Below, one piece after another: positions 1 through 8,296 of a stretch of DNA of 64,000 nucleotides. The position numbers and the translations under genes are program-made. The notes below the pieces were generated by a model, which was given only the letters and a program-made list of their open reading frames with translations, did no database searches and had not been told where the DNA came from. The stretch covers positions 372,001 to 436,000 of the forward strand of contig NZ_CADFEJ010000001.1 of assembly GCF_902833055.1 (NCBI RefSeq), given 5' to 3'. The number at the start of each line of letters is the position of its first letter. Position 1 is the stretch's first letter. This DNA is from Burkholderia territorii (GTDB lineage: Bacteria > Pseudomonadota > Gammaproteobacteria > Burkholderiales > Burkholderiaceae).

Positions 1-91
1 TCAGGCCATGCAGCGGGCGCTGCCACGCGAATGCGGCGCCGGCGAACAGCGCGAGCCAGATCGTGGCACAGGGAAGAAGCGAGAGAGACAT
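1..91 (-). CDS. N-terminal fragment of an exported or membrane protein (runs off the left edge)
   Basis: Only the first 30 codons are visible, beginning at an ATG whose complement lies at 89-91. The segment is hydrophobic and ends in an AFA-like cleavage pattern followed by WQRP, which looks like a signal peptide or first membrane helix. It is transcribed in the same direction as the next gene (stop at 164), so the two could be co-transcribed. The family cannot be told from 30 residues. Confidence 0.5.
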   Translation of the reverse strand, partial: MSLSLLPCATIWLALFAGAAFAWQRPLHGL

Positions 92-163
92 GGGGCGATG
101 CAGGGGCGGACGAAACGCCGCGCATCATACCCCAGCGGCCGTGACATGCCGCGGCGCGGGCGG

Positions 164-820
164 TCAGCGGCCGGCGATCTCGGTGACGCCGTCGCGGGTC
201 GGAATGTCGACGCTGTTGCGCTCGCGCATGCGCCGCCGGTACCAGAAGGTCCACAGCAGCAACGTGCCGAACACCGTGTAGCCCATGATCGGCGACACGA
301 CCAGCACGCGCTCGACGGGCCACGTGACGACCATCCACAGGCGCAGCAGCATCTCGAGCGTCATGCTCGCACCCCAGACGAAAGTCATCAGCCGCAGCAT
401 CTGGCGCAGCCCCGGCTGCTCGGCCCAGACCGTCTCGAAACGCGCGGCGCCGCCGGCCATCTCGCGGGCCACCGTCGCGCGCGCGAGATAGTAGATCAGC
501 GGACGGTCGCGGAACAACGACAGCAGGAACACGACGCCGATCGTGCCGGACGCGAGCGATTCGCGCATCAGCAGCGTGCGCGCGCTGCCGCCGAGCGCCA
601 TGCCGGCGATCGACAGCGCGATGCCGAGCAGCACGATGGCGGCCACCGCATCGATGCGGCGGGAGCGGATGAATTCGACGATGGACCAGACGATCGGCGG
701 AATCGCCGACGCATACAGCGCGCCGGTTTCGCCGAAATATGGATGCGCGACCCGGTATGCGACCCAGGGCAGCAGCAGGTTGACGACGAGTTCGAGGATC
801 AGGCCGGCTCGTGGTTTCAC
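164..820 (-). CDS. VC0807-like integral membrane protein
   Basis: The product has about six hydrophobic segments and a basic C-terminus (FWYRRRMRERNS). The pattern, starting KPRAGLILELVVNLLLPW, resembles the VC0807 family of polytopic inner-membrane proteins, whose function is not established. The frame stays open upstream to about 937, but that extension is Ala/Arg/Pro-rich and unlike a coding N-terminus. I therefore place the start at the GTG ending at 820, just before the conserved segment (about 218 residues). No good Shine-Dalgarno sequence supports any start. The family call is moderate. Confidence 0.65.
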   Translation of the reverse strand: MKPRAGLILELVVNLLLPWVAYRVAHPYFGETGALYASAIPPIVWSIVEFIRSRRIDAVAAIVLLGIALSIAGMALGGSARTLLMRESLASGTIGVVFLLSLFRDRPLIYYLARATVAREMAGGAARFETVWAEQPGLRQMLRLMTFVWGASMTLEMLLRLWMVVTWPVERVLVVSPIMGYTVFGTLLLWTFWYRRRMRERNSVDIPTRDGVTEIAGR

Positions 821-1021
821 GGAAGCGGGCGCGCGGGCGGCGCGCGGGGCGGTGATGTCGCTTCGAGTATATCGAAGTCCGACCCCGCGCGCCGCACCCG
901 GTGCCGTTGTGCGCGCACCGAAAACGGGCGGGAACACGTAGCGGCCGCGACCGGGCTACCCCCCAGGGTGGCGGCGCCGCGCCGTCCGGCACGCGGCGGG
1001 CATCGGCCGGTCGTTGGTCCG

Positions 1022-2118
1022 TCAGGCGGTCGCCGGCTGGACGATGATCTTCACGTTGCGGTCCTTGTGGTTGACCAGTTCCTCGAAGCCGTGCGTGACG
1101 ATGTCGCCGAGGCTGATGCGCCCGGTGATCAGCGGACGCACGTCGATGCGGCCGTCCGCGATGAAGCGGATCACGTCCGCGAATTCGCCGTTGTACGCGA
1201 GCGAGCCGATCACTTCCTTCTCGGTCGACACGATGTCGAAGAAGTTGAACGACGTCGGCTCCTCGAAGATGCCGACCATCACCGACTTGCCGGCCTTGCG
1301 GATCACGTCGATCGCAAGCTGCGCGGTGGCCGTGTGCCCGATGCACTCGAACGACACGTCCGCGCCGTAGCCGCCCGTCAGCGCCCTGACTTCCGCGATC
1401 GCGTCGGACGCCTTCGGATCGATCACGACCGTCGCGCCCACTTCCAGCGCCTTCTGCTTGCGCGCGGCCGACATTTCCAGCGCGATCACGCGTCCGGCGC
1501 CCGCGGCCTTCGCGCACATGATCGTGCACAGGCCGATCGTGCCCGCGCCGACCACGACGACCGTCTGCCCGACGATGTTGCCGGCCTTCTTCACCGCGTG
1601 CAGCCCGACCGCGAGCGGCTCGATCAACGCGCCGGCCTCGGTCGGGAAGTCGTCGGGCAGCTTGTACAGCAGCTCGGCCGGCACGTTGACGAATTCGGCG
1701 AACGCGCCGTTGTTCATCAGCCCGGTAAACGCGAGGTTCTCGCAGATGTTGTACAGCCGTGCCGGCAATACCAGCAGGTGCCGCAATGCTGGCACGCGTC
1801 GGCCGTCACGCGCTCGCCAAGCGCGAAGCCCGTCACACCGGCGCCGAGCGCCGCGATTTCGCCGCTGAACTCATGGCCGAGGATGCACTGGCCCTTCAGG
1901 CCCGTCAGCGGATGCGGCGCGTCGACCGGGATGAACACGGGGCCGGCGACGTACTCGTGCAGGTCGGAGCCGCAGATGCCGCACCAGTGCACGCGGATCT
2001 GGACCCACCCGGCCGGCGGGTGTGCCGGAACGGGTACTTCCTCGACGCGGATGTCGTTGCGGCCATGCCAGACGGCGGCCTTCATGCTGGGGGCGGTGTT
2101 CGGTGCCGGTGTAGTCAC
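1022..2118 (-). pseudogene. Zinc-dependent alcohol (2,3-butanediol-type) dehydrogenase, frameshifted
   Basis: Two overlapping frames encode one MDR-family dehydrogenase. The N-terminal frame (start 2118) has the catalytic zinc motif [17 protein letters not shown], and the start of the structural zinc loop with its spaced cysteines ([11 protein letters not shown]). The C-terminal frame resumes at [12 protein letters not shown] and carries the Rossmann motif VGAGTIGLC. The break lies at about 1755-1765: codons run CGG CAC GGC and then one base is missing before TAC AAC ATC TGC. Restoring one base would give a protein of about 365 residues. Close relatives oxidise 2,3-butanediol, threonine or sorbitol. 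A sigma-54-like promoter lies upstream. It may be a real pseudogene or a sequencing error. Confidence 0.85.
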
Positions 2119-2196
2119 GTTGCTGTCTCCGTCAGGTTGTCGTCGGACGCGGCGGGGGCCGAGGCGTCCGTCGCGCGATTGCGCGAGCGACCGATA

Positions 2197-2212
2197 TGCA
2201 GGAACGGGGCCA
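2197..2212 (-). promoter_or_regulatory. Sigma-54 (RpoN) -24/-12 promoter for the dehydrogenase
   Basis: On the minus strand the sequence TGGCCCCGTTCCTGCA has GG and GC at the exact spacing of the RpoN consensus (TGGCACR-N4-TTGCW), with three deviations outside the essential doublets. It lies about 80 bp before the dehydrogenase start. The inverted repeat at 2362-2385 sits about 150 bp further upstream, where an enhancer-binding activator would bind. This is prediction from pattern only. Confidence 0.6.
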
Positions 2213-2361
2213 GCCGGAACGAGCGGCCGCAGGGCGACGGAGCCGGCGCGGCGGTGTGCGGTGCGGCACGGCGGATTGCGCCCGCATCAGGGCATGCCGA
2301 GCGAATCGCGCAGGAAATTTGCTGCGCTTGCGACGGGCCGGGCGGGTGAGACGCCGCGACA

Positions 2362-2385
2362 TTCGTCTCAGCCGTTTGAGACGAA
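2362..2385. promoter_or_regulatory. Inverted repeat, candidate activator site for the sigma-54 promoter
   Basis: TTCGTCTCA and TGAGACGAA form perfect 9-bp arms around a 6-bp spacer. Two further half-sites (TGAGACG at 2347-2353 and GAGACG near 2390) flank it. Size, symmetry and distance fit a dimeric Fis-type enhancer-binding protein such as an AcoR-like regulator. No such regulator gene lies in the window. Confidence 0.5.
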
Positions 2386-2480
2386 ACGCGAGACGCGTGG
2401 CGGGGCAGGCGTCGCGGCCACGACGGTCTTCCCGGCTCATTGTGCCGACGAGCGAAACGCATTGTTGCGCGCGCTGCCCC

Positions 2481-2511
2481 TTTACTTGAAGTTAACTTCA
2501 GTTTGTATCAT
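2481..2511 (+). promoter_or_regulatory. MerR-family type promoter with 19-bp spacer
   Basis: A -35 like TTTACT (2481-2486) and a -10 like TATCAT (2506-2511) are separated by exactly 19 bp, the over-long spacing typical of MerR-family controlled promoters. The spacer contains the 14-bp perfect palindrome TGAAGTTAACTTCA (2487-2500). The arrangement closely resembles the soxS promoter. It points toward the DUF3331 gene. No merR-like gene is in the window. Confidence 0.6.
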
Positions 2512-2561
2512 CTGCCGCATTGTCCGATCGCCTGTATGCGTGACGGCGAGACCGGCGTCGC

Positions 2562-3125
2562 ATGAGCGAATCGAACGGCGTTGCTGCACGAACGACCGAG
2601 CGCGGCGTGGCCCGTTTCAATCTTCATGGAATATCGTCAAGCATGCCGAACTTCATCGAAAGCCTGATATGCGAGTACGTGCAGTACCACATGCTGGTCG
2701 CCGACGAGCAGGAAGCGAAGCCGCTGCCGGCAGACGTCGGCATGGCGCGGCCGTCGAAACGCGCTGATCGCGCGCCGGCTGCGGAGCCTGTCGTACAGGG
2801 CGTTTCACCGTTGCGGCCGCAACTGTTCGTTTCGGTTCTGGAAGCGGGCGACGACGGCTTGCTGGTGCGCTGGAGCGAAAGCGGGCGCTGCCATTACGGC
2901 GAGCAACGCTGGCGCTTGCGTGTCGCGTCGCAGGCGGGCCGCTGCGCGATCTCGGGGCAGGCGATCGAGCCGGGCGAATCGGTGTACCGGCCGGTGCGGC
3001 GGCCGGTGCCCGTCAACGGCGACGAGATGATTCACCCCGCGTCGGTGCGACCCGCGGCCGGCGCCGCGCGTCACGTTGCACCATCCTTCGGCGAGGCGGC
3101 GGAGCCGGTCGACGCGCTGGGCTGA
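2562..3125 (+). CDS. DUF3331 domain-containing protein
   Basis: The C-terminal half (from about residue 85) carries the pattern seen in DUF3331 proteins of Burkholderia: FVSVLEAG, a CHYGEQRW segment, then a CAISGQAIEPGESVYRP segment with a paired cysteine. The function is unknown; the fold may bind metal or nucleic acid but nothing here proves that. An alternative ATG at 2643 (MPNFIESLIC) would remove 27 residues; neither start has a strong ribosome binding site. A MerR-type promoter lies 50 bp upstream of the first ATG, which suggests inducible expression. Confidence 0.75.
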   Translation: MSESNGVAARTTERGVARFNLHGISSSMPNFIESLICEYVQYHMLVADEQEAKPLPADVGMARPSKRADRAPAAEPVVQGVSPLRPQLFVSVLEAGDDGLLVRWSESGRCHYGEQRWRLRVASQAGRCAISGQAIEPGESVYRPVRRPVPVNGDEMIHPASVRPAAGAARHVAPSFGEAAEPVDALG

Positions 3126-3146
3126 GCGCGACCGGTCGTCCGCGGG

Positions 3147-4346
3147 TTACTTGAGATCTTTCCGGTACTGAATGAATCCGGCATTGGTCGCGAGCTTGTC
3201 GTACAGCGCGCGAGCGGTCGTATTCGTTTCGTGCGTGAGCCAGTACACGCGGCTCGCGCCGGCTTCGCGGGCGCGCTCGTACACGGCTTCGATCAGCGCG
3301 CCGCCCGCGCCTTGTCCGCGTGCGCCGGCCGCCGTGAACAGGTCCTGCAGATAGCAGTACGGCCCTTCTGTCCAGCATGAGCGGTGATAGATCGCGTGCA
3401 CGATGCCGACCAGCGTGCCCGACTTGTCGAACGCGCCGAGCGCGAACATCGGTTCGGCGGGATCCATCAGGCGCGCCCACGTCGTCGCGAACACGGCGTC
3501 GCTCAATGCGGTTTCGTAGAATCGCTGATAACCCTGCCAAAGCGGGCGCCATGCGGCTTCATCGGCCGCGACGAGCGGTCGGACCGTGACGCGCGTCGCA
3601 TCGTTCGCACGCCCGGCTGCATTGCGCGCCCGCGCCTGCGCGTGGCGGATCGCGACGAGCGTCTCGCGCTGCATGCCGCCGGCGTCGAAGTTCTCCGGCG
3701 CGAGCCACGCTTCGAACGCGGCGCGCACGTCCGGCCACTCGCCGTCGACGATCGAGAACCACGCCGTGTCACGACTGCGGCCCTTGTAGACGATCGCCTG
3801 CCGGAACGTGCCCTCGTAACGGAAGCCGAGCCGCGCGGCGGCCTTGCGCGACGGCTCGTTGAGATCGTCGCACTTCCATTCGTAGCGCCGGTAGCCGAGC
3901 GTGTCGAACGCGTATTTCATCAGCAGGTACTGCGCTTCCGTCGAAATCGGCGTGCGCTTGAGCAGCGGCGAGAACGTGACGGAGCCGACCTCGATCACGC
4001 CGTTGGCCGGGTCGATGCGCATCAGCGCGAGCGTGCCGACCGCGCGGTTCGTCGCGCGATCGATCACCGTGTAGTGCAGCGGATCGGCACTCGCCGCCGC
4101 GCCGCGCGCGTAGTCGCGGTAGCTCGACTCGTCGGCGTACGGACCGTGCGCGAGATAGGTCCAGTCGCTGCCGTCGGGCGCCTGCGCATAGGCGGCGTAC
4201 AGGTCGCCGGCATGGCGGTCGGCGTCGAGCGGCTCGAGACGGCAGTAGCGGCCTTCGAGCACGATGCGCTCGGGGCGCGGGCGTGCGGACCAGTCTGGAA
4301 CGGGGCGGCCGATGGGCTGCCGGAATTCGTTGGTGAGCGTGGACAA
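3147..4346 (-). CDS. Two-domain GNAT N-acetyltransferase
   Basis: Residues 1 to about 220 form a RimJ-type GNAT domain (PIGRPVPDW near the start; VGTLALMRID; RYEWKCDDLNEPSRKAAARLG). Residues from about 255 form a second GNAT domain with the acetyl-CoA loop GARGQGAGGALIEA and the late motif NTTARALYDKLA. Single-domain versions of both halves are common as separate proteins, so this is a natural fusion or two genes joined by loss of a stop. I start it at the TTG ending at 4346 (MSTLTNEF); the nearest upstream ATG would add a basic tail unlike the family. Substrates are unknown. It diverges from a MocR regulator that may control it. Confidence 0.75.
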   Translation of the reverse strand: MSTLTNEFRQPIGRPVPDWSARPRPERIVLEGRYCRLEPLDADRHAGDLYAAYAQAPDGSDWTYLAHGPYADESSYRDYARGAAASADPLHYTVIDRATNRAVGTLALMRIDPANGVIEVGSVTFSPLLKRTPISTEAQYLLMKYAFDTLGYRRYEWKCDDLNEPSRKAAARLGFRYEGTFRQAIVYKGRSRDTAWFSIVDGEWPDVRAAFEAWLAPENFDAGGMQRETLVAIRHAQARARNAAGRANDATRVTVRPLVAADEAAWRPLWQGYQRFYETALSDAVFATTWARLMDPAEPMFALGAFDKSGTLVGIVHAIYHRSCWTEGPYCYLQDLFTAAGARGQGAGGALIEAVYERAREAGASRVYWLTHETNTTARALYDKLATNAGFIQYRKDLK

Positions 4347-4445
4347 GGGCGATCTCGCTTCGGTTGGCGGCCGGCGACATGCCGGCATGCAGACGATCGT
4401 AGTCCCGGCGAGGTACCATGAGAAGCGCCAGACGGTCGCAAATTT

Positions 4446-4476
4446 ATGGTGCCACGAACGCATGACGATGGCGCCA
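4446..4476. promoter_or_regulatory. Direct repeat in divergent promoter, candidate MocR operator
   Basis: ATGGTGCCA (4446-4454) and ATGGCGCCA (4468-4476) are near-identical direct repeats 22 bp apart, two helical turns. They lie 30-60 bp before the MocR gene. MocR/GabR-type regulators are known to bind direct repeats next to their own genes. A 12-bp palindrome (CATGCCGGCATG, 4378-4389) lies nearer the GNAT gene and is another possible site. Confidence 0.45.
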
Positions 4477-4507
4477 TGCACCGAGACTTCCACGCCGCGA
4501 TATCCCG

Positions 4508-5980
4508 ATGACGACTGCCATTCCTTCCGGCGCCGCGCCGCTGCTGCCGCTCGACGCGCCGCTTGTCCGCACGGCCGGCGCGCCTTCCTTGCAGCGGCAG
4601 TTGCTGCGGCGCGTGCGCGATGCGATTCTCGGCGGCGCGATGCCGGCCGGTACGCGGCTGCCCGGCACGCGCGCGCTGGCCGAGACGCTCGGCGTGTCGC
4701 GCAACACGACGGCGGCCGTCTACGAGCAGCTCGTCGCCGAAGGTTTCCTGCAATCCGATCGTCGCGGCACGCGCGTGGTCGGCCTGTCGCGGCCGGCCGC
4801 GCCGCGCCGGCGGGCCGCCCCGCCGGCCGTCGCGCAACGGCTCGGCCGGATACGTCCAAGCCTGATCGGCACCGGCGAGTCGGAAGGCTTCCGGCCGGGC
4901 GTGCCCGCGCTGTCGCATTTTCCGGTCGATGCATGGCGGCACGCGATCGATCGTGCGCTGCGCCGCGACGGCCGCGAGCTGCTCGCTTACGGCGACCCGC
5001 TCGGCGAGCGCGCGCTACGCGAATCGATCGCGCGCCATCTGGCCGTGACGCGCGGCGTGCGCTGCGAGCCCGAGCAAATCGTGATCACCGAGGGCGCACA
5101 GGGCGCCATCGCGTTGTGCGCGCAACTGCTGACGAATCCGGGCGACACGGTGTGGGTCGAGGAGCCCGGCTATCGCGGCGCGCGCACCGCGATGCAGGCG
5201 GCCGATCTCGACGTCGTGCCGATGCCGGTGGACGCGGAGGGACTGCGCGCGGACGACGCGAGCTGGCGCGAGCGGACCCCCCGGCTCGTCTACACCACGC
5301 CGTCGAACCAGTTTCCGACCGGCGCGGTGCTGTCGATCTCGCGCCGGCTCGCGCTGCTCGATGCCGCGCGCCGGCATCGCGCGTGGATCATCGAGGACGA
5401 CTACGACAGCGAGTTCCGTCACACCGGCGAGCCGATCGGCGCGTTGCACGGGCTCGCGGCCGATTCGCCGGTCGTCTATCTCGGCTCGTTCAGCAAGACG
5501 ATGTTCCCGGCGTTGCGGATCGGCTTTCTCGTGCTGCCGGACGCGCTGCTGGCCGCGGTGCGACCCGCGCTGCCGGAGATGCTGCGCGGCGGGACGCGCC
5601 ACGTGCAGCTCGCGCTTGCCGATTTCATCGAGTCAGGGGAATACGGGCGGCATCTCGGGCGGATGCGCCGGCTGTATCGCGACCGGCGACGCTTGCTGCT
5701 CGCCGCGCTGGACGATGCGTTCACCGTGCCGCATCAGGTGGAGGGCGGGCCGTGCGGGCTGCATCTGGCGCTGCGGCTGCCGGCCCGTTACCGCGACCGC
5801 GCGATCGTCGACGCGGCGCGTGCGCACGGGATCGGGCCGTTCCCGCTTTCGGGGTTCTCGATTCACGCGACGTCGGCGGCCAACGGGCTCGTGCTCGGCT
5901 TCGGCAATACGTCGGCCGATGCGTTCGCGCCGATGCTGCGGACGTTGTCGACGATCGCGCATCGCGTCGCGGGCGAGTGA
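4508..5980 (+). CDS. MocR-family (GntR/aminotransferase) transcriptional regulator
   Basis: The 490-residue product has an N-terminal GntR winged helix (about residues 25-95; LPGTRALAETLGVSRNTTAAVYEQL) joined to a fold-type I aminotransferase domain. The PLP-binding lysine is K330 in SFSKTMFPALR, and the cofactor aspartate region IIEDDYDSEFR is present. Members such as GabR and PdxR bind PLP and sense amines, amino acids or B6 vitamers. The divergent neighbour is a double GNAT enzyme, which is the likely target. A direct repeat in the gap fits a MocR operator. The ligand is not predictable. Confidence 0.88.
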   Translation: MTTAIPSGAAPLLPLDAPLVRTAGAPSLQRQLLRRVRDAILGGAMPAGTRLPGTRALAETLGVSRNTTAAVYEQLVAEGFLQSDRRGTRVVGLSRPAAPRRRAAPPAVAQRLGRIRPSLIGTGESEGFRPGVPALSHFPVDAWRHAIDRALRRDGRELLAYGDPLGERALRESIARHLAVTRGVRCEPEQIVITEGAQGAIALCAQLLTNPGDTVWVEEPGYRGARTAMQAADLDVVPMPVDAEGLRADDASWRERTPRLVYTTPSNQFPTGAVLSISRRLALLDAARRHRAWIIEDDYDSEFRHTGEPIGALHGLAADSPVVYLGSFSKTMFPALRIGFLVLPDALLAAVRPALPEMLRGGTRHVQLALADFIESGEYGRHLGRMRRLYRDRRRLLLAALDDAFTVPHQVEGGPCGLHLALRLPARYRDRAIVDAARAHGIGPFPLSGFSIHATSAANGLVLGFGNTSADAFAPMLRTLSTIAHRVAGE

Positions 5981-6037
5981 ATCGCAGTTGCGCGGCGCGG
6001 CGGGCATCGCCGTGACGCGACGCGCGCGAGCCGCTGC

Positions 6038-7291
6038 TTACCGCGCGGGCTCCGCTCGCATGATCTGGCGCGCAGCCACCAGGCCGAGCACGAGCAGCAC
6101 AGCGACGTACGCGGCAACGGCATTCCACGCGCCGTGCTGCCAGAACGTGCCGCCGACCGAGCCCAGCACGCTCGATCCGACGTAATAGGCCAGCAGGTAG
6201 AGCGACGCGGCGTGCCCCTTTGCGGAACCGGCGAGATGCCCGACCCAGCCGCTCGCGACCGCATGCGCGACGAAGAAGCCGATCGTGATCAGCACGATCC
6301 CGACGATGATCGCGACGAGCGAGTGCGACAGCGTGAGCGCCAGACCGGCCGCGAACACGACAATGCCGCTGACGAGCACGGGCGCGCGCCCGAGACGATC
6401 GGCGAGTGCACCGGCGCTCGACGAAGACACCATCCCGAACAGATAGGCGCCGAAGATCAGCCCGCATGCCGTCGTGCTCAGGTTGAACGGCGCGGCCGTC
6501 AGCCGGAATCCGGCGTAGTTGTACACGGTCACGAACGCGCCCATCACGAGGAAGCCGATCGCGAAGACGAACCGCAGGCGCGCATGATGCAGCTGCGCGC
6601 TCCACAGCCGGAGGTGGTGACGCAGCGTCAGGTCGGTTCGCTTCACGAAGCGCCGCGACTGCGGCAGCAGCATCACGAACGCGATCGCCGCGACCAGGTC
6701 GACGACGCCGATCGTCAACATCGCGGTCCGCCACGAGAAATACTCTTCCAGCGCGCTCATCCCGATCCGCCCGACCATGCCGCCGAACGCGGTGCCGCCG
6801 ACATAGAGGCCCATCGACAGGCCCAGCCCGTCGGCGGCGATTTCCTCGGCGAGATAGGCCATCGCGACTGCCGGGACGCCGCCTAGCGCGAAACCTTCGA
6901 GCGCGCGCCAGATCAGCAGCAGGTTCCAGTTCGGTGCGATCGCGGCGAGCACGTTGAACAGCGCCGCAAGCGTCATCGACGCGAACATCAGCCCGCGTCG
7001 GCCGAAGCGTTCGGACAGCGCGCCGGCGCACAGGATGGAGAAAGCCAGCATCCCCGTCGACAGCGACAGGGACAGCGAGCTCGACGCCGCGCCCAGGTTG
7101 AACTCGCGCGCGAACGCGGGCAGCAACGGCTGCACGCAGTACAACAGCGAGAACGTGGAGAAGCCGGCCAGAAAGAGTGCCAGTGCGATGCGCTTGTAGG
7201 CCGCCGAGCGCGGCGACACGCCCGGGGGCAGCGTATCCGGCGCCGTGCTCGAGGTGCGGGGTGCGGCGCGCGAGATCGCGGAATTCGACAT
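6038..7291 (-). CDS. MFS transporter, YnfM-like drug or sugar efflux type
   Basis: The 417-residue protein has twelve hydrophobic segments, the MFS motif A loop GALSERFGRRGLMF after helix 2, and its degenerate copy GALADRLGRAPVL in the second half. The N-terminal tail is about 30 residues of Ser/Ala/Pro. It resembles the YnfM branch of the major facilitator family, inner-membrane proton antiporters. It diverges from a LysR gene, with a perfect inverted repeat in the 132-bp gap, so the regulator probably controls it. The substrate is unknown. Confidence 0.88.
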   Translation of the reverse strand: MSNSAISRAAPRTSSTAPDTLPPGVSPRSAAYKRIALALFLAGFSTFSLLYCVQPLLPAFAREFNLGAASSSLSLSLSTGMLAFSILCAGALSERFGRRGLMFASMTLAALFNVLAAIAPNWNLLLIWRALEGFALGGVPAVAMAYLAEEIAADGLGLSMGLYVGGTAFGGMVGRIGMSALEEYFSWRTAMLTIGVVDLVAAIAFVMLLPQSRRFVKRTDLTLRHHLRLWSAQLHHARLRFVFAIGFLVMGAFVTVYNYAGFRLTAAPFNLSTTACGLIFGAYLFGMVSSSSAGALADRLGRAPVLVSGIVVFAAGLALTLSHSLVAIIVGIVLITIGFFVAHAVASGWVGHLAGSAKGHAASLYLLAYYVGSSVLGSVGGTFWQHGAWNAVAAYVAVLLVLGLVAARQIMRAEPAR

Positions 7292-7340
7292 GGTATGTAC
7301 CCGATGGGCTGGGGGATACCGGAATTCTTGCGCACGATCA

Positions 7341-7359
7341 CATATATGTCCAATATATG
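7341..7359. promoter_or_regulatory. Perfect inverted repeat, candidate LysR binding site
   Basis: CATATAT and ATATATG form perfect 7-bp arms around a 5-bp spacer, matching the T-N11-A dyad expected of LysR-type regulators. It is AT-rich in a GC-rich background and lies midway between the MFS gene and the LysR gene. Confidence 0.6.
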
Positions 7360-7423
7360 AAAAGAACCGTAGCGATATCTTTTTCATCTGGCTGGAAAGC
7401 CGGTTCCGTCTACCCGAGATCAC

Positions 7424-8296
7424 ATGGAACTTCGACATCTCCGATACTTCCTGGCCGTGGCGGTCACGTCGAACTTCACGAAGGCTGCGGAAGCGCTCGG
7501 CATGGGGCAGCCGCCGCTGAGCCAGCAGATCAAGGCGCTCGAGCACGAGCTCGGCGTGGAGCTGTTCAAGCGGACCGCACGCGGCGCCGAGCTGACCGTG
7601 GCGGGAGAAGTGTTCGCGGAAGAGGCGCGACGTGTGCTCGACGACGCCGAGCGCGCGGCGCGGGCGGCAAAGCGGGCCGCACGCGGGGAAATCGGGCAAC
7701 TGCGGGTCGGTTTCACCGGGACGGCGGCCTTCAATTCGAAAGTGGCCGACCTGATTCGCCGCTTTCGCGAAGCGTTTCCGGATACGGACCTGACGTTGCA
7801 GGAGGCGACCTCCGGCGTGCTGCTCGAGGCGCTCGAAGCCGGGCGGCTCGATGTCGCGATCGTGCGTCCGGAGCGTCGCATCGCGGACACGCTGCAGGTA
7901 TCGAATTGGGACGAGGAGCCGATGTTCGTCGCGATGCCCGTTGCGCATCGGCTTGCGCAGCGTCGTCGGATCGATCTGGCGGAGCTGGCCGACGAGGCAT
8001 TCGTACAGGTGCCGCGCGAAGCGGGCAGTGCGCTGTTCGACGACATCGTCGCGGCATGCAATGCAGCCGGCTTCCAGCCGCGCATGGCGCAGCCCGCGCC
8101 GCAAATCGCGTCGGCGGTGACGCTCGTCGCGGCCGGGCTCGGCGTGTCGATCGTGCCGAAGGCAATCACGCAGGTGCAGGTCGCAGGCGTCGTCTATCGG
8201 CACGTGGCGGGCAACGGGCTGCGCGCGAGGCTCGCGATTGCGTCGCGACGCGACGATCCGTCGGCGGTCGTGCGCAATTTTCTGCTGCTTGCCTGA
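7424..8296 (+). CDS. LysR-family transcriptional regulator
   Basis: The 290-residue protein begins with the typical LysR winged helix (MELRHLRYFLAVA; helix-turn-helix about residues 15-45 with AAEALGMGQPPLSQQIKALE), followed by a linker helix and a periplasmic-binding-protein-like effector domain from about residue 90. The hydrophobic LRVGFTG and CNAAGF elements match the BenM/CatR-like subgroup. It likely controls the divergent MFS exporter and itself through the dyad at 7341-7359. The inducer is unknown. Confidence 0.9.
   Translation: MELRHLRYFLAVAVTSNFTKAAEALGMGQPPLSQQIKALEHELGVELFKRTARGAELTVAGEVFAEEARRVLDDAERAARAAKRAARGEIGQLRVGFTGTAAFNSKVADLIRRFREAFPDTDLTLQEATSGVLLEALEAGRLDVAIVRPERRIADTLQVSNWDEEPMFVAMPVAHRLAQRRRIDLAELADEAFVQVPREAGSALFDDIVAACNAAGFQPRMAQPAPQIASAVTLVAAGLGVSIVPKAITQVQVAGVVYRHVAGNGLRARLAIASRRDDPSAVVRNFLLLA

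Larger units (their letters stand above)
2119..2561. other. Divergent regulatory region between the dehydrogenase and the DUF3331 gene
   Basis: No convincing gene is present in this stretch. It holds a sigma-54-like promoter and an upstream inverted repeat directed toward the dehydrogenase, and a MerR-type promoter directed toward the DUF3331 gene. These are listed separately. The open frames that cross the region are Arg/Ala-rich artefacts of high GC. Confidence 0.6.

Noticed and set aside
8..2767. Very long plus-strand open frame across the first 2.7 kb
   Set aside because: It is Arg/His/Asp-rich and lies antisense to the membrane protein and dehydrogenase; such frames arise from codon bias in high-GC DNA.
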